DNA of 9,523 nucleotides, from positions 1 to 9,523 of the forward strand of contig JAUXIR010000033.1 of assembly GCA_030620915.1 (NCBI GenBank), in the 5' to 3' direction. Below the pieces are notes generated by a model. It was not told the DNA's origin. It saw only the letters and a list, made by a program, of their open reading frames with translations, and did no database searches. This document shows, in pieces, positions 1 to 6,652 of this stretch. The first letter of the stretch is position 1. Every line of letters begins with the position of its first letter. This DNA is from Geopsychrobacter sp. (GTDB taxonomy: Bacteria > Desulfobacterota > Desulfuromonadia > Desulfuromonadales > Geopsychrobacteraceae). Made by a program: the position numbers and the translations under genes.

Positions 1-665
1 TGTCGCTGATGGAAGGAAAGGCCTTGGGGCAGGAGGGCCGTGCCCAGCAGGGAAAAATCCGAGGCGTAAGCCAGCACCGCTTTATGAATCGCTGGCACTT
101 CCGGCAAAGATCCGTTGGCCCGAAACCAAACCTCCCGGCACGGGGAACCCGGTTCGGGATGGAGAGGATCGATTGGGTGGATGGGGCGAAATTCGATGGG
201 CCGCTCTTGCAGCAAAAGCTTGCGGATTTTTTCAGTGGCCTTCTCCGCGGCTTTTTTCCCAAGTTCAACCTTGTCGGGCAAACCCTCTGGCCCTGGCACT
301 TGGGGCATCTCGGCCTGGTGCTCGATGCCCTTTTCCATGATCTGGAAAGAAGCCGACATGTTGAAGATCGCTCGACCGTGCTGGATGGCGACAACCCGCC
401 GGGTGGTAAAACTCCTGCCATCCCGAATCCGGTCGACCTCATAAACAATTGGCGCCCGCATATCGCCCGGGCGGAGAAAATAGGCGTGCAGCGAATGGGC
501 TTCGCGCCCCTCGACAGTTTGGCCGGCTGCAATTAGAGCTTGGCCGAGAACCTGCCCGCCGAAAACGCTTTTCCCTCCAATGTCACGGCTATTTCCGCGA
601 AACAGGTTCTCCTCGAGGCGCTCAAGGGACAGGTGCTTGAGCAAATCTTGAACAAGATCTTTCAT
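1..665 (-). CDS. tesB: Acyl-CoA thioesterase II, TesB-like (3' end beyond window)
   Basis: Hydrolyses acyl-CoA thioesters to free fatty acid and CoA in the cytoplasm. The reading frame is open from an ATG at 665-663 to the window edge; 221 residues are visible, against about 285 in E. coli TesB, so roughly 65 C-terminal residues are missing. I see the family's hallmark stretches: LFRG at 21-24, VFGGQVLGQAL at 34-44, HSLHAYFLRPGD at 57-68, RDGRSFTTRRV at 81-91, SASFQ at 104-108 and WFRANGSLP at 180-188. Asp203 in YASD matches the catalytic Asp of E. coli TesB (Asp204); the catalytic Thr and Gln lie beyond the window. The start is supported by a GAGG ribosome-binding site 7-10 bases upstream. 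It follows the isochorismatase-family gene by 11 bp, so the two are probably co-transcribed. The match is by remembered sequence similarity along the whole visible length, so I am confident of the family; the physiological substrate is not visible. Confidence 0.93.
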   Translation of the reverse strand, partial: MKDLVQDLLKHLSLERLEENLFRGNSRDIGGKSVFGGQVLGQALIAAGQTVEGREAHSLHAYFLRPGDMRAPIVYEVDRIRDGRSFTTRRVVAIQHGRAIFNMSASFQIMEKGIEHQAEMPQVPGPEGLPDKVELGKKAAEKATEKIRKLLLQERPIEFRPIHPIDPLHPEPGSPCREVWFRANGSLPEVPAIHKAVLAYASDFSLLGTALLPQGLSFHQR

Positions 666-676
666 AGTAGATTGCC

Positions 677-1249
677 TCAGCGGTTCTTGACCAGGTTTGA
701 AATTGCCTTGAACTCCAGGGCCACCGAGGTCCCCATCAGCTGGAAGAGCACTGTCTCGGCGGTTGTCACCGTGGCGCCCGCCTGGGCGGCGAGTTCCAGG
801 GCGTTCTGGTAATCGAGCTTGCTCCGCGAGATAATCGCGTCACGTACCAAGTGTACGCTGTAGCCACCCTCGAGCAGGCCTAACACGGTCTGATAGACGC
901 AGACATGCGCCTCCATACCGGTCACTATCACCTGAGGCCTGCCCAAGTCGGTCATGTAGTCCAAAAACCTCGATTCGCCGCAACAACCGAAGCTCACCTT
1001 TTCAATAACCTTGCTCTTGCACGCCTCGGTTAACTCCGACACCGTTGGCCCCAGCCCCTTAGGGTACTGTTCCGTAGCAACAACCGGCACTTTTAGGTGT
1101 TCAGCGCCCTCAACCAGAAACTGGATGTTCCTCAGTGTCTTCTGATAGACCATTTCGGACATGGTGGGGATCAGCCTCTCCTGCACGTCCACGACCAGCA
1201 GCAGGGCCTTGTCTTTTTCAAGCGAGAATCGGGAGAGGTCTTGGTTCAT
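677..1249 (-). CDS. Isochorismatase-family cysteine hydrolase
   Basis: A 190-residue cysteine hydrolase of the isochorismatase/nicotinamidase superfamily, closest in style to the YcaC/ISOC-type proteins of unknown substrate. The catalytic triad is visible: Asp21 in VVDVQERL, Lys84 in EKVSFGC and Cys117 in GMEAHVCVYQT. The signature TEQYPKGLGPTV lies at 59-70. The frame is open further upstream to a TTG near 1510, but that extension would run through a long hairpin and a tandem repeat and lacks family similarity. I chose the ATG at 1249-1247 because the conserved domain begins about 16 residues later and an AAGGAGG ribosome-binding site lies at 1267-1261 (minus strand). The spacer is 11 bases, nine of them a run of C, which is unusual. 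The gene ends with TGA at 679-677, 11 bp before the tesB-like gene. The substrate cannot be named: isochorismate, nicotinamide or another amide/vinyl ether are all possible in this superfamily. Confidence 0.9.
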   Translation of the reverse strand: MNQDLSRFSLEKDKALLLVVDVQERLIPTMSEMVYQKTLRNIQFLVEGAEHLKVPVVATEQYPKGLGPTVSELTEACKSKVIEKVSFGCCGESRFLDYMTDLGRPQVIVTGMEAHVCVYQTVLGLLEGGYSVHLVRDAIISRSKLDYQNALELAAQAGATVTTAETVLFQLMGTSVALEFKAISNLVKNR

Positions 1250-1258
1250 GGGGGGGGG
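1250..1258. repeat. Nine-base G/C homopolymer between RBS and start codon
   Basis: Nine consecutive G on the plus strand (nine C on the mRNA) lie directly next to the ATG of the isochorismatase-family gene, between it and the AAGGAGG at 1267-1261. Slippage in this run would change the spacing of ribosome-binding site and start without altering the protein. That effect is inferred; only the run is seen. Confidence 0.85.
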
Positions 1259-1260
1259 AG

Positions 1261-1267
1261 CCTCCTT
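1261..1267 (-). promoter_or_regulatory. Ribosome-binding site of the isochorismatase-family gene
   Basis: AAGGAGG on the minus strand, 11 bases from the ATG at 1249. It is the only strong Shine-Dalgarno sequence in the long open frame and decides the start in favour of a 190-residue protein over the 277-residue extension. Confidence 0.8.
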
Positions 1268-1271
1268 GATA

Positions 1272-1338
1272 ATTCCTGGGAAAAAATACAGTTGATGGCA
1301 TCCGGCAAGCCGAAAAAACTGTATTATGTCCCAGGAAT
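1272..1338. repeat. Long imperfect hairpin, REP-like element
   Basis: Arms of 22 bp at 1272-1293 and 1317-1338 are complementary at 20 of 22 positions and flank a 23-base loop. The loop contains a second hairpin, CGGC-AA-GCCG at 1303-1312. The outer arm reads ATTCCTGGGA and the inner part ends in ATACAGTT. Such double hairpins with a short conserved outer arm resemble the REP sequences mobilised in trans by IS200-like Y1 (RAYT) transposases; no transposase is present here. It sits 5 bp beyond the ribosome-binding site of the isochorismatase-family gene, so it would be in its 5' untranslated region. The hairpin is directly seen; the REP identity is inference. Confidence 0.7.
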
Positions 1339-1364
1339 GTCCCCTTTGTCTATTGCCCTGCCGC

Positions 1365-1379
1365 GTCGCTGGAAGCGAC
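1365..1379. repeat. Small perfect stem-loop
   Basis: GTCGCT-GGA-AGCGAC, six base pairs with a three-base loop, 26 bp beyond the long hairpin and beside the tandem repeat at 1392-1412. No T-tract follows on either strand, so it is not a convincing terminator. It is probably part of the same repeat-derived intergenic filler. Confidence 0.45.
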
Positions 1380-1391
1380 TCCCCATCACCT

Positions 1392-1412
1392 TGACGCCTG
1401 ACGCCTGACTCC
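1392..1412. repeat. Three tandem 7-bp units
   Basis: TGACGCC, TGACGCC and TGACTCC follow one another without a gap; the third unit has one mismatch. The array lies in non-coding DNA upstream of the isochorismatase-family gene. Its function is unknown, and it could vary in copy number by slippage. Confidence 0.7.
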
Positions 1413-1863
1413 TGTTGAAAGTTTCGGTCATCGCAACGGTCAATTAGGGGGGAAACTGAATTCAGGTAATTCAGGGTATCCAATGCATCGTTAGCAAGGT
1501 CTTCGGGCAATCATCCGCTACCCGCTGAAATCGTCTCAGATGTTGTTCCACCACTTTTTATGCGTTCGTTGAGACGCAAAATGCCCCTGTCCTACTGACC
1601 CCGCAATCCAGAACACCGAGTACTTGTTTTTCAAAACTTAGCAGAATTGGATCATCTTCAGATTTTGCCCCTTCAAAAGTGAAATCCTGACTTTTGAAAG
1701 AGCGATCTCCCCGTGATTTTCCTTTCAAATGTCCTTCCATAACTCCCGCCCCTTGGCACAGCTTCGTCTGAGCAATTTTCAAAAGACAAATTCCGATTTT
1801 TGAAATGATTTCTCGGCTGCCAGTTATCGCTAACCATTTACACAAAGGAACCTACAGGCTCGG
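1413..1863. other. Intergenic region between hydrolase operon and activase operon
   Basis: No gene is convincing here. A 95-codon minus-strand frame at 1558-1845 has low-complexity composition, no recognisable motif and no ribosome-binding site I would accept. The visible structures are a 10-bp palindrome CTGAATTCAG at 1456-1465 overlapping a direct repeat of AATTCAGG, an inverted repeat CGTCTCA/TGAGACG at 1532-1538 and 1570-1576, and a cluster of TTCAAAA/TTTTGAA motifs forming two possible hairpins (1672-1698 and 1778-1804). The 1560-1863 part is clearly richer in A+T than the genes. A promoter for the tesB-like operon should lie here or nearby, but I see no strong -35/-10 pair. Confidence 0.6.
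1672..1698. repeat. Inverted repeat TTCAAAAGT/ACTTTTGAA
   Basis: Nine-base perfect arms at 1672-1680 and 1690-1698 around a nine-base loop. It could form an RNA hairpin or be a split operator. The same core recurs at 1778-1784/1798-1804 and singly at about 1629 and 1723, so it belongs to a motif cluster downstream of the activase operon. Confidence 0.55.
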
Positions 1864-3141
1864 TTATCGAAAAGAGACGGAAGATCTTCTAATCTGCTTT
1901 CCCTTGGCGTAATTGCTTGCGAGCTCCATAAAAATTCCGACATCTTCGTCCAGGTTTGTTTGCGTACCGTCGAAGTAGAATGACCTAATTGGGAACCCGT
2001 CCAGTTCTTGGCTGACACGGGGATAAAAAGCTTCGGCGGAAATTCCGTTCATACAGGAAAAGGGGCTGATATCCGCCATGCCATCGGCCCTTTTGCGGTG
2101 CAGCCAGACCGCCTTGCCAAGGCTGAGCAGATTCTCTCCCATCGCCGCATGCGGATCGATATAGCGACCACCCAGTGCCACCAGTTCAGCGGCCGGTGGC
2201 TCATCCAGGCCGCTCAGTGCATCTCCGAAGGGGGCGTGCAATTGATGCTCTTCCCGTTTTTGGATCCAGTCACTCAGCCATGCTTTGAGCCTTCGCAATG
2301 AGAAACTGCTGTCGAAGCAACGGAGCTCCTCCATTTCCCAGAAGTTGCAGTAGAACAGCCATTCGCAGACATCCGAGACCCAGACCTCGCCCCCGAACTG
2401 CTCGACCTTGCGCACGAAGTCATCGTTGCTGAAGGTGTTGAGGCGGCAGAATATTTCGCCTGCGATACCTATCAGCAGTCTCTCATTACTGTAATCGGCA
2501 TCGATAGCGTTGAACTTTTCTCGGCAGCTGTTAAGGCATGCCTGCAGATCGGTAAACTTATCTCTGCCACGGCGATCAGGTCTTGCGATTACCTCTGCGG
2601 CCGAGGTGATACATTGCTGGTAAACGGCGTCGGTCTCACCGGCCACAGACTCGTAGGGACGGATCCGGTGCAGCATTTTGCTCAGCTGGTCGCCGGCCAC
2701 GATGGCCCACCAGCCGTATCGGAAGGCGGCCGCCCCGATATCCTCCAGGCCACGATAGCCGTTTTCGCAGCTCGGGGAGAGAATCTCCACCTCCTCGAGG
2801 CCGATGCGGTCGAGGGTGCGGCGAAAGAGTTGTTGGTACTGGCCGAAACGGCAGGGTCCAGACGCTGTCACCATCAAAAGAGCAGTTTGCTCGGGTTTAA
2901 ACCCGGGCTCCTCGGTCACCTTAAGAAAGTTGCCGAGGGTGATAATCTGCGGGTAGCACTCCTCACCTGAACAGTGGCGCGCAGCGATCTCACGTGTCCG
3001 TGCATCGCTAGGGGGGGTGGGGCGGGCATCAATTCCCAGGGCTTTAAAGGCCGCGCACAACAACAGGGTACTCCCCTGGCATATCCGGGGGATATACAGG
3101 GTTTTCCCCTGCAGCGGGGTTAGGCTTCGGTTTGCCACCAT
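1864..3141 (-). CDS. HGD-D-like component of the CoA-substrate-specific activase (COG3581-type)
   Basis: This 425-residue protein matches the C-terminal section of the large activase-related proteins that carry a 2-hydroxyglutaryl-CoA dehydratase D-component-like fold. Conserved cysteine contexts are visible: SGEECYPQIITLGN (Cys62), SGPCRFGQY (Cys97), SPSCENG (Cys125) and SPFSCMNG (Cys363). In related proteins such cysteines bind a [4Fe-4S] cluster; that role is inferred here. In many relatives this section is fused behind the ATPase and DUF2229 parts. Here it is a separate gene whose ATG (3141-3139) lies inside the end of the upstream gene; the 22-bp overlap is in another frame and suggests translational coupling. 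AAAGGA, about 9 bases before the ATG, is a fair ribosome-binding site. The start MVANRSLTPLQGKTLYIPR agrees with the usual beginning of this domain (a short linker, then GKTxxIP). No transmembrane segment or signal peptide is seen. The natural substrate is unknown. Confidence 0.85.
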   Translation of the reverse strand: MVANRSLTPLQGKTLYIPRICQGSTLLLCAAFKALGIDARPTPPSDARTREIAARHCSGEECYPQIITLGNFLKVTEEPGFKPEQTALLMVTASGPCRFGQYQQLFRRTLDRIGLEEVEILSPSCENGYRGLEDIGAAAFRYGWWAIVAGDQLSKMLHRIRPYESVAGETDAVYQQCITSAAEVIARPDRRGRDKFTDLQACLNSCREKFNAIDADYSNERLLIGIAGEIFCRLNTFSNDDFVRKVEQFGGEVWVSDVCEWLFYCNFWEMEELRCFDSSFSLRRLKAWLSDWIQKREEHQLHAPFGDALSGLDEPPAAELVALGGRYIDPHAAMGENLLSLGKAVWLHRKRADGMADISPFSCMNGISAEAFYPRVSQELDGFPIRSFYFDGTQTNLDEDVGIFMELASNYAKGKQIRRSSVSFR

Positions 3142-6100
3142 CGCAGTAGTCCTTTGCTGTCAAGATAGGCCTCGCAGCGGGTCATCATGCCGACATCATT
3201 ACTGTGGCCATCATACTGAAGGGTGAGAAACGGTTTGCCGGCACCGTCGGCGGCGAATGTTTTGACATAGGAGTCGGGGCCGCATTGGAAACTGGTCAGA
3301 TAGATGATGTGTAGATGTGGCCGTTTGCGAGCCCACAGGGTGGTGCGCAGAATCTTGCGGCCGTAATTCCAGAACATGTTGGAATTCAGTTGTCTCAGGT
3401 CTTCGCCGTCGCTGGGGAGGAAGTCGAGCGGGATGACGTTGGCCCCGTAGAGGGACCTGAGCTTGTCGCACAGGTTGAGATTGATCGCCGGGTCGTAAAT
3501 GTTGTAGGGCCGCCCCACCACGATCAGGCCCTGGGCGTTATGTTGTGCCAGGTCGTCTAGGGCCTTGCGGCCGGCCTGTTTCAAGGCATCTTCAAAAGCC
3601 GACTGGGCCGCAAATCCGAGCTCTACCGCGATGCGGTGATGGCGCCTGCTTGCCGCCCAAGGTGAAAAGCTTGACCACAACTGCTTCTCAACGAACTGCT
3701 CGCCCTGGCGAAAATGCACCAGCGGGGAAAGCCACTTCTCTTCGAGCCCTTCGGCAGCGGGGCTGTGCTTGAGCACTGCAGAGAGCCCCTGAGCCCAGAG
3801 ACAAACGTGTGACTGGACCGTGAGATCATCGGTGGCCTCGTTGATATGGCAGGGGATGAACACCCGGTCGATGTCCGTGTGCTGCAGCTGGAGCAGGTGG
3901 CCATGGGTCACCTGGATGGGGAAGCAGGGTTCGGCCACGCAGGTCTCAATGCCTTGCTTCTTGATTTCACGGCTGGTTATCCCCGAGAGAGAGATTTCGT
4001 GCCCCAGCGCCCGCAGGTAGGTATGCCAGAAGGGATAGCGGTGGTAGAAGTTCATGGTCTGAAGCATCCCCAGGCGTAAAGTGGGGGTCTTTGCCGCAGC
4101 CTTTTCCGCTTCTCTGGCTTTTCTCTGCAGCGCGCTGTTGAGCTCTTGCGTGATAAAGACCTTGAACCAGTCGCGCAGCAGCGCCTGGCGATGGACCTCC
4201 AGCAGGTCGTCGATGACCGGTTTCAGCGGGGTTTTGGGCTGCTGACGGAAGCGCTCTGAGCATTTGTCTCCCCAGTAACTTTTGTTCCCGGCAACGGTGA
4301 ACTCCTGGATGTCGCAGCGGTTACTGCAGCCCCTGCAGGTAAACTCACGTATCGAGTAGTCGACCGCCTCGATGTCGAAGCCGCGAAACGAGCTCGGTGC
4401 CTTCAGGGCCTGCATTTTGTCACGGGCCAGCAGTGCCGCTCCGTAGGCTCCCAATACTCCGTTGTGGGGCGGAACAATGATGTCCTTGCCCAGGATGGCG
4501 GCAAACGCGGCAGCGATGGCCTTGTTGTAGGCGGTTCCACCCTGGAAGAAAATCGTTTCACCGATTGGCCGGCCGCGCACCACCCGGCTCAGGTAGTTCT
4601 GGGCTACCGAATACGCCAGGCCTGCAATGACATCGTCCTTCGCGGCGCCCTTGCGCAGCCAGCCGGTTATATCCATTTCCATGAAGACGGTGCAGCGCTC
4701 GCCGAGTCTCACCGGGGAGGGGGTGGCAAGCGCACGCCGAGCGAACTCGTCGACGATGTTCACTCCCATCTTCTCGGCCTGCTCGTCAAGGAAAGAGCCG
4801 GTGCCGGCGGCGCACGCCTCGTTCATAGCGAAATCTACCACCACGCCGTTGTCGATGCGGATGAACTTGGAGTCCTGGCCGCCGATCTCGAAAATCGTAT
4901 CGACCGTCGTGTCGAGATGCAGGCTGGCGACATGCGAAGAGCCTGTTTTGTGGGCGGTGATTTCGTCTTTGATGGTATCGGCACCGACCAGTTCCCCGAT
5001 GAGTTCCCGCCCCGAGCCGGTCGTCCCTGCCCCGAGTATCCGGAGGCGATCACCGAAGGTCTCCGAGAGCTCTTTGAGCCCTTGGCTCACGATCTGGATG
5101 GGGCGGGCCTGGGTGCGCAGGTAGATTTCATGGAGAACGGTTCCGCCAGGATCCATCAGGACAAGGTTGGTAGAGACCGAGCCGATATCGATACCGAGAT
5201 AGGCATTGATGTTGTCGGACGAGGGCGGAGGGGGTGAAGCAGACGTACCATTCAGTTGGCGCACGTTGTCCAGCGTCAATCGCGGCCAGCTGGGGATCAC
5301 CGTCTCAGGTGCGACTTGCGGCGAGGTGGAGATGGAGGTGCCTTCCCGGCCGATCCGGTTCTCCAAGCGGTTGAGCAGGGCCGCACCGATGGCGGCATAG
5401 TAGGCCGGTTGTTGCGGGATAAACAGGGCATCACCCTCGGCAGAGAATACTCTTAGCAGGGCCGCATATACTCCGTGATTATGGGCTACGCCACCGACAA
5501 AGGCGGCCCGTTTATGCAAGTTTCGGCCCTTGGCGACATTAGCCTTGAAGTTGTGTGCCACAGCTTCGCACAGCCCGCGCAAAATCTGGGGCGGAGTCGC
5601 ACCCCGCTGCTGGGCATGGATCATGTCCGTCTTGGCAAAAACCGAGCACCGCCCGGCAATATTGGCGGCGTGATCGGTGCCGCCGACAATGTCACCCATC
5701 TCCTCGATGGAGTAGCACAACCTGCTCGCCTGTTGATCCAGGAAGGAACCGGTGCCAGCGGCACAGTCACCGTTGCTGGCGTAGTCGACGATGCCGACGG
5801 AACCGTCTCCCTCCCGGGGCTCAATGCGCAGAAGCTTGGAGTTTTCTCCGCCCATTTCCAAGATGGTGTCAACGTCTGGATGAAGCGTGCCGACACCGAC
5901 GGCTAAAGCCTTTGCCGCACTGTGACGATCGAGGCTGAGGTGCTCGGCACAAAGTTCCGCCCCCGAGCCGGTAACGGCGATGGAGGTGACGGCACTTTCC
6001 TCGAAGCAGGCACATGTATCCATGAGTATTTCTCGGGCGGCATTGATCGGGTTGCCTGTAATCCGTTTGTAGGGGGAGAGGTAGATGCGTGTGTTGCAAT

Positions 6101-6242
6101 CGATAGAAAAGGGGGTGCCATCTAACGGCAGGAGCTTCAGGTAGTTTTTCCCCTCGCCGCTCAAGGGAACCTCGGCTGAGGTCGCAAGGACAGCTGCTTT
6201 TACACTGACCGTACCGATGTCACAGCCAATGAACATCGCCAT
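3120..6242 (-). CDS. Large 2-hydroxyacyl-CoA dehydratase activase: two BadF/BcrAD ATPase domains plus DUF2229
   Basis: A 1040-residue protein of the HgdC/BadFG/BcrAD activator family, which uses ATP hydrolysis and a bridging [4Fe-4S] cluster to push a low-potential electron into a partner CoA-thioester enzyme. Order of parts: first ATPase domain, about 1-295 (phosphate motif CDIGTVSVKA at 7-16, EMGGENSK at 129-136, cluster cysteines Cys160 in CAAGTGSF and Cys199 in GRCSVF); linker rich in Pro/Ser near 335-342; second ATPase domain, about 348-607 (IDIGSVSTN at 351-359, EIGGQDSK at 452-459, Cys477 and Cys517 in the same contexts); cysteine motif CRGCSNRC with a fourth Cys (636, 639, 643, 661); DUF2229-like part, about 720-1030, with Cys768, Cys773 and Cys798 (FIPCHINEAT) and GRPYNIYDP at 910-918. 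Both ATPase domains keep their cluster cysteines, so neither looks dead. GGGAG eight bases before the ATG favours the first Met over Met3. The HGD-D-like part is encoded by the next gene, overlapping by 22 bp. No catalytic dehydratase subunits are in the window, so the client enzyme is unknown. Confidence 0.92.
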   Translation of the reverse strand: MAMFIGCDIGTVSVKAAVLATSAEVPLSGEGKNYLKLLPLDGTPFSIDCNTRIYLSPYKRITGNPINAAREILMDTCACFEESAVTSIAVTGSGAELCAEHLSLDRHSAAKALAVGVGTLHPDVDTILEMGGENSKLLRIEPREGDGSVGIVDYASNGDCAAGTGSFLDQQASRLCYSIEEMGDIVGGTDHAANIAGRCSVFAKTDMIHAQQRGATPPQILRGLCEAVAHNFKANVAKGRNLHKRAAFVGGVAHNHGVYAALLRVFSAEGDALFIPQQPAYYAAIGAALLNRLENRIGREGTSISTSPQVAPETVIPSWPRLTLDNVRQLNGTSASPPPPSSDNINAYLGIDIGSVSTNLVLMDPGGTVLHEIYLRTQARPIQIVSQGLKELSETFGDRLRILGAGTTGSGRELIGELVGADTIKDEITAHKTGSSHVASLHLDTTVDTIFEIGGQDSKFIRIDNGVVVDFAMNEACAAGTGSFLDEQAEKMGVNIVDEFARRALATPSPVRLGERCTVFMEMDITGWLRKGAAKDDVIAGLAYSVAQNYLSRVVRGRPIGETIFFQGGTAYNKAIAAAFAAILGKDIIVPPHNGVLGAYGAALLARDKMQALKAPSSFRGFDIEAVDYSIREFTCRGCSNRCDIQEFTVAGNKSYWGDKCSERFRQQPKTPLKPVIDDLLEVHRQALLRDWFKVFITQELNSALQRKAREAEKAAAKTPTLRLGMLQTMNFYHRYPFWHTYLRALGHEISLSGITSREIKKQGIETCVAEPCFPIQVTHGHLLQLQHTDIDRVFIPCHINEATDDLTVQSHVCLWAQGLSAVLKHSPAAEGLEEKWLSPLVHFRQGEQFVEKQLWSSFSPWAASRRHHRIAVELGFAAQSAFEDALKQAGRKALDDLAQHNAQGLIVVGRPYNIYDPAINLNLCDKLRSLYGANVIPLDFLPSDGEDLRQLNSNMFWNYGRKILRTTLWARKRPHLHIIYLTSFQCGPDSYVKTFAADGAGKPFLTLQYDGHSNDVGMMTRCEAYLDSKGLLRWWQTEA

Positions 6243-6273
6243 GCGGGTACTCCCGAAGAAAAAAAGTTGTCGA

Positions 6274-6289
6274 GATGAGAATTCTCTTC
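6274..6289. promoter_or_regulatory. Near-perfect palindrome just upstream of the activase gene
   Basis: GATGAGAATTCTCTTC: 10 bp perfect (6277-6286), 14 of 16 positions symmetrical overall, centred about 40 bp before the activase ATG. The position suits an operator or an mRNA leader element. A run of seven T (minus strand, 6265-6259) follows it. Function inferred from position only. Confidence 0.4.
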
Positions 6290-6368
6290 AGCCGAACGTA
6301 CACCTACTTTGGGAACCTTAGTCCCTAAGCATAATGGAAAGTTTATCAAATAAATTCAGAATGGGTAC

Positions 6369-6383
6369 TCAGGAAATTCCTGA
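6369..6383. promoter_or_regulatory. 15-bp palindrome, candidate operator of the activase operon
   Basis: TCAGGAA-A-TTCCTGA has seven-base perfect arms around one central base, about 130 bp before the activase ATG. It has the size and symmetry of a dimeric regulator site. I do not recognise the regulator. Confidence 0.4.
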
Positions 6384-6607
6384 AAAATGGTTTCTCGTAA
6401 ATTTATGTTTGAATAGCCCCTGGTATCTCGGACACTGTTTCCTTTGTCAAAACTTAGCAGTTGTGGCAGGCGACCGGCATAACGAGCAAGCCCCTTCATT
6501 TCATTTGCAAATATCCTGTCGAAATGCATTGTCATATATCTAAAGGAATTTTGGCAGGCTGCTGACTGTCCGGTAAGTCACGATATATCAGACATGAAAA
6601 TTGCCAC

Positions 6608-6652
6608 CTCAGAAATGGGGGCGGTCATTCCTTGCTTCGCAGGATTTCTGAG
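6608..6652. repeat. Inverted repeat with nested hairpin
   Basis: CTCAGAAAT at 6608-6616 and ATTTCTGAG at 6644-6652 are perfectly complementary. The 27-base loop holds a smaller hairpin around TGC-TTC-GCA. It lies 190 bp downstream of the flavoprotein gene in non-coding DNA. No T-tract follows, so it is not a standard terminator; it could be a repeat remnant or part of a transcript end. Confidence 0.45.

Noticed and set aside
677..1510. 277-codon version of the isochorismatase-family gene starting at TTG 1510
   Set aside because: The first 87 codons run through a long hairpin and a tandem repeat, have no family similarity and no ribosome-binding site; the ATG at 1249 has AAGGAGG.
1558..1845. 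95-codon minus-strand frame in the AT-rich intergenic region
   Set aside because: It is built largely from repeated TTTTCAAAA-like motifs, has no good ribosome-binding site and no known motif.
1840..1863. Rho-independent terminator after the activase operon
   Set aside because: Only a five-pair stem GAGCC/GGTTC with one wobble is seen, followed by CTTTGTGT; too weak to report as a feature.
2892..2905. 14-bp perfect palindrome CGGGTTTAAACCCG
   Set aside because: It lies inside the HGD-D-like coding sequence and encodes ordinary family residues; a chance origin is sufficient.
4464..5237. 257-codon plus-strand frame opposite the activase gene
   Set aside because: It is antisense to a strongly conserved domain, its composition mirrors the GC-rich opposite strand, and it has no recognisable motif.
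6334..6543. 69-codon plus-strand frame upstream of the activase operon
   Set aside because: No motif, no ribosome-binding site, and it contains the repeated 18-mer and a palindrome; coding function is not supported.
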